64,000 bases of DNA from Sphagnum magellanicum (lineage: Eukaryota > Streptophyta > Sphagnopsida > Sphagnales > Sphagnaceae): positions 9,625,349 through 9,689,348 of the forward strand of contig CM038918.1 in the NCBI GenBank assembly GCA_021904315.1. Direction: 5' to 3'. Under the pieces are notes generated by a model, which saw only the letters and a list, made by a program, of their open reading frames with translations, was not told the origin of the DNA and did no database searches. The first letter of the stretch is position 1, and each line of letters begins with the position of its first letter. Of the stretch, positions 1 through 12,097 are shown piece by piece. Both the position numbers and the translations under genes were made by a program.

Positions 1-1715
1 GTTTTAAAACAAAAATTGTAAATTGGATCAAATGAATTTTTACTTTAAGTTTCGATCATTCATATGAGGGAAAATAGACTAACTTGTCATGATTATTATT
101 CTTTTTAATGGTAATAAATAAATAAATGTTTGATTTTGACTCATTATGTCTAACATTTCACATTCTTTTTGACTTGTAGTTACGTGTTTTCACCCAACAT
201 TAAAAAAAAACTACCACTTGAAATTGAAAAAACATGACCTATGTGTTGCACTCCCAACTACAACAATTTCACCCAACAAAACCTTCCCAACACGACAAAT
301 AACAAAAATTGACAATAAAATAAAATGAAGTTGTTTGCAAAGTTCAAAGAGTAACAAACAACAACCACATAGGAATAAAGAGCGAATTTATATCATTGAA
401 AAGCTTGTTTTATTTATGTTTCAACATCAAGATTATGAAACAAATGAAAACATTGACAAACATGATGCTTTCACACAAAAATGAAAACTAAATTAAGATT
501 ATAGGTTATGTTAAATTTGAAAATTAGGTCATGAAATTATGTTTGGAGTTTTGCAGCTCTAAACATAAACTAAATGAAAAGATTAGGTTTAGAATTTTGT
601 GGCTCTAAACTCCTAATAGTTTAGGAGATTAAGTTTAGACTAAATAACATTATAATAACATTCCTACAACTAAGATTAATTGCTTATGCAAATTTAATAG
701 CTAAATTTAAAGGTCCACTTTGAAACTTTGCTAAAGTCAATAAACAAAATCAATCCATTTAAATGATGAAGATGATGTGTGTGTAGTAAACATGATTGGT
801 AATTGTCAATGCCCAAATCAAACAATTATAAATGCACAAATGTTTTGATTAATATTGCCAAAGATGGACAATCTATCTCATTTATTAAATAATTTCATCC
901 TCTTTTTTTATTTATCCTCTTTGGTTGTCCTTGTTTTGGTTATGTTTTTCATCTTGATACATGAATTTTGGTGTTTTTTAATGTATTGCAGTGTTTTATT
1001 TAGGCTTGGCAATGATGTCATTTTGCATCCTTTTCATCTTATTCACAACTCTCCTTTGTAATTTCATTTTGACTGGATTTGTTATGTAGTTCATTATTTT
1101 TCTCCATTTGTCTTTGTTATTCCTTTTTATGCTTTTGATTTTGCTTTCCCTTCATGGTGTTTGTTATTTGTTAATTTTGCTTAATTGTTCTTTTTCTTCA
1201 ATTGATTTCTCTCCATTGTTTTCCAACAATTATCCAAGGTTTTTCAAAACTATTTTTCAATTTTCAATAAATTTCAAAATTTTCAATCACATCTTTCTTA
1301 CATGTCAAGTTTAATCTATTACAAAGGCTTCTAATGTCACTCCTTCCCAAAATATGTTGATTTTGTTTAGAAAATCTGCATTCTTTGTAATTGACCTAAT
1401 TTATAATTTTTTGTTGTAAATTTGTTTGCATTGTTTTTGTGATAATTTGTTTTTGCTTTTAGGTAACTTTAAGTAAATGGTTGTTCATTTTTCTATTCTT
1501 GACTTTTTGTTACTTAATTATGATTATTTTTTATATTACAACATTGTAATTTTATCCAAGTCGTTGGGTAAATTGATTCAGTTTCAAAAAACTTTTCATT
1601 CAACTAAAAACATGAAGTTTAGTGTGAAATTTAACATTTTGAACCAATTTAACATTGAAACAAGTTAAACTTGCTGTCAATCAAACAATCAAGCAATCAA
1701 TTGGTCCATCTTCAT
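1..1715. repeat. Long dispersed repeat, copy A (left end outside window)
   Basis: This stretch matches 12098-13794 in the same orientation almost throughout, with small indels. The shared right edge is the sequence CAATTGGTCCATCTTCA, after which the two copies diverge. The left edge lies beyond the window, because the match already starts at base 1. No coding frame longer than about 80 codons is kept between the copies, so the small ORFs at 855-1314 are not supported. It could be a long LTR or another non-coding part of a transposon, but no primer-binding site is visible just after the right edge. Confidence 0.85.
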
Positions 1716-4700
1716 TTCTTACCTATCTGTAGCTATATGAGAGACCTATATATTTCCTACATAATTGGGTTCACCAAGGTGAAACCAAATATTAACTCAG
1801 TTGAGGTTCATCCACAATTGAGTAATAACGGGCATCCAGTGAGTGGATGGTGGCATGGTGGGTGTTGCTGCTTCACTATGGCTGTCTTTAAAAATATAAA
1901 TTAAAAATTGAGTTGGAGAGAGTGGAAATCTCTGCCCTTCCGCCAAAATATACCTACCTGTAATGGAATGGAAGGTGCAGAAGCGATTGCCTTTTTCCAA
2001 GCATTGGGAAATGAGAGCCATGTTCCCATGTTCCTCTGCCTAAGACTCATGGAAGCCCATCTAGACTTGCCCTTCCTGATTTAAGTATTCCAAGGTTTTT
2101 AGTTTTTAACCTGTCTATATACATATAGACAAAGGTCATAAGTGATACCCTGGCAAACGTCCTTAAACTAAGCACCCGGCAAAGGGGGAATGAAAGAACA
2201 AAGAGAGAAAGAGAGAGAGGACCCAAGAGGACCCCAGGTTCCAGGCATAAATGCAGAGCCCAAAGTGGGTCACAAAGGCGCAAATGAACAACTTGGGTTC
2301 CAGAGCCCCCATTACTGGCAAGGCTATATGAAAAAGAAAGGGATGGAACATTTGAAAGAGACCTCATTTGCATTAACAACATGCCTCAAAATAGAGGTGG
2401 CATGAGCTTTCTACAAAGCTGTCGACACCTTTTGCTTTTATAGAAGGCACATAGATTGCAAGAAGAGGGCCACTAGTGGCCTTTGTAACTCATGTCATGT
2501 GGGCACATCAAGGAAAAAAATCGTCCATTTGTTGGGGTAAATAATAAAAACTTCTATGACAAGGAGAAAAAACACATTCATTGGGTGCCAATTGTGGTAA
2601 AGTCGTTTCTTTGCCTAAGTCATCATCCTCATTGCCATCCCACGAAATGAAGTAGTGCATGAAACCAAATTTGTTCAAATGGTCAACAATGAACACATCG
2701 ACCAAGGTGCAAATGACATCATCTAATAACACGATGTCAACTCAGTGATGAGAAGATTAAAAGGAAAGTGGAGGAAGGACATGAAGTTGCTAATGTGAAA
2801 CATGAAACATTGCACCTCTCTTTATGGAAATGAAGGTATCCTAAACAACATCACGGGATGCAATTCGTTCCCCACCATGGGAGCAACGAACGTCCTTGTT
2901 GGATTTAGGGTTGGTCACAAATGCAATAAATCAACATAAGAGTTAAAAGATGGGGGAGATCCAATCTCATGCACAACAAAAAATACAAAACATCAAAGGT
3001 CAAAAAAAAAAATGGAATGATTGGGCAAGCAAAAAGCCATGCACTTGGCCTTGGGCTTGCACATGATTTCAAACATGCGCAATATGAATCAAAAGTCATA
3101 TTGAAGATGATGTTAAAAAAGGAATGGTTATGCAATATGTTTGAACTGTTCTCCTAAGTTCATTTGATCCCCTCTTTATAAACTACATGAAAGGAAGGAT
3201 GCAAACCACTACATCTTATGGAAAGATCCCACAACAAGTTCAAGTGGGCTTGGAAAAGGAATGGATTAAATTGTTGGCATTTATTGTCTCCAACAAATAT
3301 GGGTGATAATCTAATAGAAATTTAGCAATAATGATAGGTGCAACAAGTGCCCAATATCTTAAATAAGCCCTTAACACAATGAACTTTATGGAAATGAAAA
3401 TTTTCCACCCATGAAAAATAAGGAAAAAACCTATTGACACACTGATGGCACCTGTGAGTAATCCAAAACACTTGACCCACGAATTTCCCAAAGACCTTCA
3501 TGAGGGTCATGTCAAAAGTGGCAAGCTACTGTTGAAAGGTCAATAACATGGGGAAAAACCAAAACAAATAATTTTTTTGGGTGAAACATTGGAAAAGGGA
3601 CTCAAAAGTTACTTGGCTATCCCTTAACCTAGGAACTGCATCTACATGGTGAACATCTTTGTCAAACATGTCTTGCAAAAAAAAAAGTCTAAAATAAATA
3701 AATATAACTAGGATGCCCAAACTTTTGATATTGTTTGAAGGGCAACAACAATCGATTGGAGGAAAAAAGCAAAAATGCAAATCAAAGGATGACCAAGTCA
3801 AACACTTACAAGGTTGGACCATAAACCCCATAAAAGCTAATTGAAAAAAAAATGTTCAATAGCAAAAAAAAAATAGAAGTCATGCCAATGATGTGGGTGT
3901 TATCAATGAAAGAAAAAAAATACAGGAAAATACCTTCACAAAACATTGTAATGCACAAAAGTGGGCCAATGCAAAAAGAGTCTTGACGAATGAATTGCCT
4001 TAACATGTGTTCACGAAATAATGGATGATGGGCAAATCTCCCAAAAGGGAGTGATGGCTTAAAAAAGGGGAATTTGCTAGGCATAAAAGGATTGAATAGA
4101 GGGGGAAAATTGAAATAATTGGTCACTTGCTGTGTGAAGTTTTCAAAAGATGACTTTTCAGTAGATGGTGTTGAAAGCATTTGCAATGTTCACATGTGAA
4201 CACCACCCAATTGGGATGGATGTTTAGAGCAATTTAGACACCATGAACCATCATTTCACACCCACCTCTAATTATCACCCCAAACTAATGGGGTGACAAG
4301 TGAGTTAAAAAAATGTCACAAAAATACAAATACAAAATTTTGCACACCAATCGGTATAAATTTTGACCCATTGCAATTTGTCAAATGCCTCCAGAAAGTT
4401 TGGCCAAAGCCAAAGGTGTAGCAACACTAAGAATTCAAACAAAGGACCTTGAGATAAAATTTGTAGCAACATAGTAGTTCATTTGCAAAAGTTATGTGAA
4501 ACCACTGGTTAAATCTTCAAAGTCATAAGGGTCTTGAAATTCTATAAAATATAATCAACCTCCTAATTTCCAAAAGTTTGATAGGACAAATTGGATAGGC
4601 TTTGTGTCTTTGCATTTGTGTGCAACTCCTTGGATCAATGCTACTTAGAAGGTGATTATGGTTGTATGCCTTTCAATGTTTAGGCATTAATTTTTCAAGG

Positions 4701-5660
4701 ATCTCATGCATGCACACTTTTATAACCTTTAAATTGTGGTTACCCATTGCAAAAGTTTTGAGCATTGCATTTGTGATAGTTATTTGTGTTAATGCCAATG
4801 CCCTTGCCATAACGCCTTTAATAGCACCTTTGAGTGGATGGCGTCAAAGTGGTAGATCACATCATTTACTATTGCTTGGTTGCATACAAAAAACCATGCA
4901 TTGTCGAAATGTTTTTGCACAAATGACAATGCAAGGTTTTGCTAGACTTGGAAAGCTTGTTGTAATTTAGAAGCTTGCACATTAGATGTAGTGATGTTGA
5001 TGGAACCTAGATTCCATCCATTGAATAAACCCACAATATGATTTTAGCATCCATGAATTTAGGAATTCCACCTCTAAGATAGTACAAAGTGCAATAAAGT
5101 TTTAGCATAACAAAGTTGCAACCTAGGCTACACATCACGTGATGTAACAACAAGAAGATGCCACGACAATGATGGATTAAGGTTTGGTCCATGTGTGTTA
5201 AGTACTAATTTTTACAATGTCATCAAGCACTAGAAGAAAACATGATTTTGCAACAAGAGAAATTGATCAAAAAATACTCCAATTGTCACCATGTTCAACT
5301 TGACCAAAAAACATTTTAGATAAGTCAATTTAAACCCAAGCATTTTGACTAGGTACTTTTCGTTGGTTTTTTTACTAGAAATCTTGACCATTGAACAATA
5401 GTTTGATCGCAATTATATGCATGATTTAAAATAATATTGATGATAATATATTATTTGAAAATATAATATATTAATTTATTTAAGTACCTACATGGCTTAA
5501 TAATTAATGAAAAAATAAATAACAATAAAATTATTGACCTACTAACCTACCCTATTTAGCTTAAACCCTTTAGGCTAAGCAACTAACCTTAACCCACCTT
5601 GCCTATGCAATCTAAACTACTTATCTAGGCCATCTAAAGCTAAGGTAGCCTAGGTAGCCA
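1716..5660. other. Spacer without recognisable gene
   Basis: AT-rich spacer with short unrelated open frames in all frames. I found no protein motif, splice-framed exon or RNA gene. A purine-rich patch at about 2190-2240 (GAGA-type) is simple sequence. The ORF candidates at 3240-4186 (minus) and 4662-4970 (plus) are rich in Phe, Leu and Ile from A/T runs and have no family signature. Confidence 0.6.
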
Positions 5661-5664
5661 AGGT

Positions 5665-5740
5665 TGCAAATGTGAGGATTTGAACTCTTCACCTCCACTT
5701 TGAAATATAAAGTTTTTATCATTGCACTACCATTTCAAAA
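5665..5740 (-). repeat. tRNA-like (SINE-head-like) remnant
   Basis: On the minus strand an A-box-like TGGTAGTGCAATGATAA is followed by a 5-bp stem with a 7-nt loop (ACTTT/AAAGT), then a B-box-like AGTTCAAATCC. The spacing suits a tRNA-derived RNA polymerase III promoter. The T-stem does not pair well, so this is not a working tRNA gene. A second sequence of similar build lies at 16265-16326. It may be the tRNA-related head of an old SINE. Confidence 0.35.
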
Positions 5741-7130
5741 GATGAAATATTTCATCAACATATTTCAATGAACTTCATTGATTTTATGGTCTCAATGTAC
5801 ATATTGTAATATTAATCAATGAACTTCAATTTTTTTACATTACTTGCATATGTGGTGGGTTATGCTATGTATTTAATTACTTGTGAGTAAGTACCATCTA
5901 TGTACCTAGATAACATGCATGTACTTAGGCTTACTATGTTACCTACATGCCATTAATTTCATTTAATTTTTTTAATAATTATACATTATTGATTGTATAA
6001 TATTAATCATGATAATGGATTCTTTATTATTTATTATTATTATTGAGTTTTTATTATTAATGGGTAACTAAATGATTAAAATTTTATATTAATTTCTATT
6101 AATTATTACTTAAAATCAATAATAATATTTTATCAATTAATAATTGATGGATTATTTATTTATTTAATATAAATTAAAAAACATATTTGTGAATAATTAA
6201 TTGATTGATTAAAATAATAACATTGAATTATTAAAAATAAAATAATAATTATTAAATATCAAATAATTAATATACTAAACCTAAATACCTACATGTGGTT
6301 AAAAGTAACATGTAGGTAACTTATTAAACCTTATAGATACCTATTAGGTGTAATATGTTTAACTTAGCCTAGCTATGAATTTTGGTTAGGTATATACATT
6401 AAATTCAACAAACTTACAACTTAAACATAGCCAAATTAGTATGGTTGATTTGATTAAATGTATAATCAAAATGACCAATTTAACTAAGCCTTAGCCATAA
6501 AGTATGGTCGATTTGATTAAACCTTTGTCATCTTGACAAAACTTTGTCTGATTTGACTAAATGTTTCATTTATCACATGGTAAAAAAAAACATTTAATCA
6601 ATTATTTCACTAAAACATAACTCGTGTTTTTAATGCCCCAAACATTTAATTAAAATGATCATATTCACCCTTGGTCAATGAGAACATTTTTAATCAAGTT
6701 GCACCTTCCAAAAAACCACATTTTCTTCTAGTGAAGTGATGGTAGCTTTGAAAGTTGCAACATTTTTAGTAGGTTGTGGTAGGTGATGGCAATGTCAAGG
6801 TTTCTAAAGGCACCAATAGATGATGGCAACACTTGTAGTGGTGTTAAAAGGTGATAACAAACATTAATTTGTGTGGTGCCAATCATAACTTTGATGAAAC
6901 ATTAGGTTAAACATGAAAATTTATGCATTGAACAAACATAATTGGACAATGCCAAGAAACAACAATGAATGTGTGAGCTTCTAGGTGTGGAAATGAAAAT
7001 TGAAAAACATGGTGATGGTAGCAATCCTTTGATGATATTTCATAGGTTTTTTAGAGACCTATAACTTCTAGTTTAAATTGTGAACCCTTTCATTTGGAAG
7101 AGGTTATAATCTTGAAATTTAACCTTTAAT
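5741..7130. other. AT-rich spacer with a possible MITE
   Basis: Very AT-rich. A 12-bp perfect inverted pair, GTTACCTACATG at 5938-5949 and CATGTAGGTAAC at 6309-6320, brackets about 360 bp of TTA/ATT-rich sequence, which would fit a MITE-like element of 383 bp. Target-site duplications are not clear. No gene is seen. Confidence 0.35.
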
Positions 7131-10100
7131 CTAGACTAGGCGATTGAAGACAGAGATGGCATCCTGTCGAACTTGCTCTTCTCCAAATAGTGCTAAAATG
7201 AAAACTAATGCATCTCTCCAGACTTCTCCCTTCAGCTCAATTGTTCTCAAATTGACACCTTCCAATTTCACTGCTACAAAATATCTTACCAGGTTGGGAA
7301 TAAGGATACCACCAGTATCTCCCACTTCATGTACAGGGCCTTTCCACACAAGATCTTTCCAAAAAACATGAAAGCGACCTCTTGCCCCTCGAGGTTGTAG
7401 GCAATTCCATGCCAACTCCACAATCGGCAACACAGGCTTCAACTCTAAAAATGGTTCAAACAAATCAAAGAGTGCTAATGCTCGAAGTACATTTTCCATC
7501 CCAATGGAGGAAGCCTTGTCTCATCCATAGTAAAGACTCAGACTAATTGCAGCATATAAGCTTTTAGACTCATAGTCATCTGGAATGAGACGACTTTCAT
7601 CCAAATAGGATTCCAATTGCATTTACACCTTTGCCCATTCTTGGGGAGTTTTCTGAACTTCTGACAAAGCTGTGCCAAGAATTCTCACAGCCAACAAGCA
7701 TCCACTGCAATTTGCCAATAAACGTCTTGCTACACCCTACATCACAAACATTCAATCATTTAGTGCACTACCCTGTGCAATGTCAAAGTGCCATTACATC
7801 TCAAAATTGCACAAGAGAACATTTTGTCATGCATTGGAAAACCAACCACATGAATCCAAATTTGGGTGGTGCTTCCTTTGAGGTGGTGGGCATCATGACT
7901 TCTAATGTTAAAAAATGCCTACAAACTGATCCATTGTTGATTGACCATATAAATAGATGAGGCACTAATTACCTCGCATCCTGGAGGAAATTCTGTCACA
8001 AGAGGGTCACCAGCAGCTTTGCTTGCAAGTAATTAAGCAGCAATGTCATGGTTGCTCTTCTCATCAATCTTGATTCGAGTGGCAGGCAAATCCTTCAACT
8101 CAAATCTTGATGTGAGTACCAACTTGCAAGAATCACCAATTGGTTCAGGTGACCGACTTATTGATTTAACACTCCACACATCATCGATGAACAAAAGCCA
8201 AGGGCCTGGACACATTTTCAATTGTCGTTAAAGCTTTGACCGAACAGTAGCAATGGACATGGATTCTATCTGCACATAGTAGTTTTCAAACATCCCAAAA
8301 GACGGGCATTAACACGATACTTATAGAAATGAGTTCCCTTGTGCATATGATTGTGTTTTTCATGACTTCAAAATGGAACTTTTTTTCAGAAATCAGCCAC
8401 CAAAATCATGGGTTTCCATTTGCCACCAGATTAGAACCTCACTGTACCTCATGGTCTGCAGGTGTGAGATGTCTTAATAAACCTTTTTGTGATGTTAACA
8501 ACTTAATGTTGTCACAATCATCCGTGCCATATTGTAACTTATAAATTCCTCCAGAAAAGCGGTTGAGCAAATCTTCAGCATATCTTTGGATTACATACTC
8601 CACAAGGCTGGTCTTTCCATAACCAAGGTTTCCATGCACCAAGATGCGTTTTGACACCACATCCAGCAAGTTTTCTTGAAGCATTGGAACAAGTCTAGAC
8701 TCCACAAAATAACAGAATTGCCAACTTGGCCTCCCAACATATATCTGTTGTTCCTGCAGAGCAATGATCAATCTCAGCATTGATTGCATTCTTGAGACAT
8801 CTTGAAAACCTTTATTCAATCAATTTCCAAATGGAGTTATAGTTCATCAATAACCAGTTGCTAGCAATTCTTGTCCTTGTTTCCAAAAATAGAGGGGCAT
8901 CTGAGTTAAACCCATACCAACCCCACAAGCACATAAGTTTTTCACAAACATGCATAGCCAAAGAAGTCTTCCAATAAAATTAAAAATTGCACCACATGCA
9001 TTAACGACTTAATCTCAATAATAACAATTCAGAAGGGACATTTCTTAGCTCACCTTTTGCTCACGGCAATCTTTGATGACTGTCAAAAGCATCTCATAAC
9101 TCGGATGTTTCTTGTCAGGTGGCTTGCATACATTGACGTGATCACAATCCTCTAATAGATAGTAATTCCACCTTGCGTGACATCGACCTCCTGGCTTTTC
9201 CACCAATTTACAGTCCTATGAAATTAACCAACTTTCCACAAGTCAATAATTGTGATCGCCCACACAAAATACTTCCCACAAATAACATTAATATTGTTAA
9301 ACATAGAAGGATGAATGTGTCTGTCAATACTTACCATGTTCGGAATAGTTGTGCCTTCAAGGAAAGCAAAAACATTGATGGAAAATTGACTTATGATGTT
9401 GTCACAACTTTGAAACAAGTCTGCCATCCTTGATTGATGAGATCTCAGATTCTGCAAAATCCCTGCCCACTCGACACCAAACCGAGTTGAGTTGAACTGA
9501 GTGAAGTACGATTTTAACTCTGAACCAAGATGGGGAACTGCATAAAACACGACGCCTTTGAGATTTTCCAAGAGCTTCTCTATGGATGCCACAGCCTTCC
9601 TATCAAAGATATTTTTTGGTTTGCTTTGTGATCTCTTCTGTGCCTCCTCCATCAAACTTTTGATGACAAGGCCTCCAAAACAATGGCCTATCATCACAAA
9701 CCCATATCTTTGGCCTAGTCTCCACGTGTTGCTGCAAAGCACAATATAAATATGAACTATCCATATTAGAACTATCAAAATATACATTAACTAGAACATA
9801 TAGTAGTTTAAAAGGATGTGCATTTTATCCACATAGCCCATGTTTTGCTAACTACGCATCACAAAATTATGTGAGCTTGCCAAACTGCAAAAATTCAGTG
9901 ACGATTTTGATATCAGATAGAGTGCCAAAGCAAGTTTAATCCTTGTGCCACAACCACTCTTAGTTTTTAAAATTCACCCATAGAATTTCTACAAATCCAA
10001 CCTCAAGATTAATGGCCAAATTCTTGGTTTTACTGGCTAGGCCATACATCCCATCACCCCTACAAGCAGTAGCTATGCATTATATGCCTGCAAAGTGACC

Positions 10101-10558
10101 TTCACCCTTCCAACAAATCCTGAAACAAATTTCCTTATGATCCAAGGCCAACTTATTTGTGTCAATACCCTCTCATTTAAGTGACTCGATGTAACTTGCC
10201 TTTGCCTTCCAGTGTGCACATCTGAGGAAACAAACCTGATCACAAGGATTTGAAATATGTTTCATCCAATTTCGGAGACATCATCTGTATTGCCTTGGTT
10301 GCCACATCGTACAATACATGAGTCGTATGACGGTGCAAGAACACGCACATTTTCACCCAAGTCTTCTGGGAGCCAATTTTGAGCCCAACAATTGTGGGGG
10401 TCATTACGCTGCACCCAAGTGCTCTTCCAAGCATCTCTTTCACCTTGCCTTTGTAGGCCATGAAATAAGACCACATCAAAATTGGTGGAGCAGACAACAT
10501 CTTCAGGTGGCCACAATTGATGGACTGGTGGACCCTGATTTACAGAAGGTATGCACAA
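7131..10558 (-). pseudogene. Alpha/beta-hydrolase-NB-ARC (HNL-type NLR) pseudogene
   Basis: A broken member of the plant NLR class with an N-terminal SERAC1-like alpha/beta-hydrolase. Exons in transcript order: ~10558-10236, 9731-9335, 9215-9054, ~8809-8448, 8269-7973, 7736-7131. Exon 1 holds DVVLFHGLQ; exon 2 the nucleophile elbow GHCFGG; exon 3 the His region DCDHVNVCKP; exon 4 the P-loop GNLGYGKT; exon 5 kinase-2 LLFIDDVW and RNBS-B KLVLTSR; exon 6 a GLPLA-like GCLLAVRILG and a winged-helix-like tail. Five in-frame stops interrupt it: TGA 10262-10264, TAA 8228-8230, TAA 8033-8035, TAA 7623-7625, TGA 7521-7523. I saw no frameshift, and most junctions keep phase with usable splice sites (phase 2 at exons 1/2). 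The exon 3/4 junction is ambiguous (alternative GTGAGC donors). No LRR follows the final TAG at 7131. The 5' end is uncertain: the frame closes just upstream and no clear ATG is seen. Confidence 0.87.
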
Positions 10559-10591
10559 GATGTGGATGGGTCACTAGAATATGATTGCATT

Positions 10592-12097
10592 GTGCAAGCA
10601 AAAGTTCATTGCACAAGCTTCTTGGGTACTGCCATTATTTCACTGTTGTATTGAAAAAAGCCCAAGCCCTTAATATTTTGTGTCATCTCACCTAGTTGAA
10701 GGGTATTGAAAATATTTTCCAAATGGTTATTATTAAAAGCCCATGCAAAACATATGTATCCATAACTCATTTATGAGAGATACGTGGAGCAAAAGACTTG
10801 AAACTCCAAGTCTAATTTATCTACAATAATTAAAATAGAGATTGATAATCTTCCCAATGTGCCCTTCATTTTGGCCATGACTTTCAATGACCTGCCCGTC
10901 AATGAAGGTCATCATGAAGCCAAAAGTAAGCTCTCGAAATCAGCTTCATGGAAGGTAAGGCCCAAGGATGAGGGTGTTACTAGAATATAAGTACCACCCA
11001 AAGTGGTAATTGAGGAGAATGCTTGCATTTTGGTTGCACCTTCATTCGAGGGCCTTACAATGTGTAAAGCACATGCCAAAAAAAATTAATGTATCTTTTC
11101 AACATGTATCTTTATAATTAGGGAATATCAACATCTATTGTGATTATATCTTATTCCATTTATGTAAATTTTGACAAAAATTGGTAAAATGAAATCAATA
11201 TTTGCTTTATAAATCAATATTGATTAATGAAAAACCAATTAGAAGCTTGGTTGTAAATAAACTTTCAAACTTAAAAAATTAAAAAATTAAAAAAAAACTA
11301 ATGTAAAAGAAATTACAACTGATGTGAAACTCCATATAATTGTAATTTGCAAAAATTCAACCCCAAAAATTAAAAAATAGATCAACATTAACTGATAGAA
11401 CATATAACTTTGATTCATGCCTTGATTAACAACCTTTCATAGGAATAAACATTGTTAAGGAATAAAACATTAAAAAAAAAAACACTTTAAAAAGTATAAT
11501 CCATGAAAGAATAGGGTCAAAACTTGTAATTAGGAGTCAAAAGGATTATTTTGGAAACGGATTGCAAGTCCTTTTTCACAAAAATAACATTTACATGCAA
11601 ATGAATTTTTGAATGAATGTTTTTATTAAAAAAATTTACAACTATTTAAATTGTCCTCAATGCATCACATTTAAAAAAATCATTATTGAATAAGTATGAA
11701 TTTTTAAAAGTGTACTGATTATTTATAGATTCAATGTTTCATTTTGAAAAATGATTAAAATTTGAAGTCATCACCAAAAACTAAAATTTCACATTCTTTA
11801 GTTTCATTATACTCTAAGCTATAACCTTTTTTTAAATATAATGTACATTATTTTACCCATTTATATGTGGTAAAGGACTCTTGAAGCTCTAAAATTCTAA
11901 AACAATTTTGAACATTCTTTGAATTTTTAAAGTTTTAAAATTTCCTGTTTTTTAAATTATGAGTGTTTTTTTTAGTGTGGCTAACATGTTTTTACCATCT
12001 ATATTTATTTCAATAAAAATTATTTTATTAAATGAATCCTTTGATATTCCTTTGCAAAATTGATTTTATTTAACACACTAGGTGTACATTTTCAAAT
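10592..12097. other. Spacer; right part belongs to the inverted repeat family
   Basis: No gene is seen. From about 11560 onward the sequence is the reverse-complement match of the repeat at 16440-17205. It runs straight into the direct-repeat copy B at 12098, so both matches probably belong to one larger element. Confidence 0.55.

Noticed and set aside
855-1314. Small Phe/Leu-rich ORFs, with a relative at 13203-13445
   Set aside because: They lie in the long direct repeat; the reading frames differ between copies and the hydrophobic content reflects T-rich sequence.
5665-5740. Functional tRNA gene
   Set aside because: The T-stem does not pair and the acceptor stem is not evident; kept only as a tRNA-like remnant.
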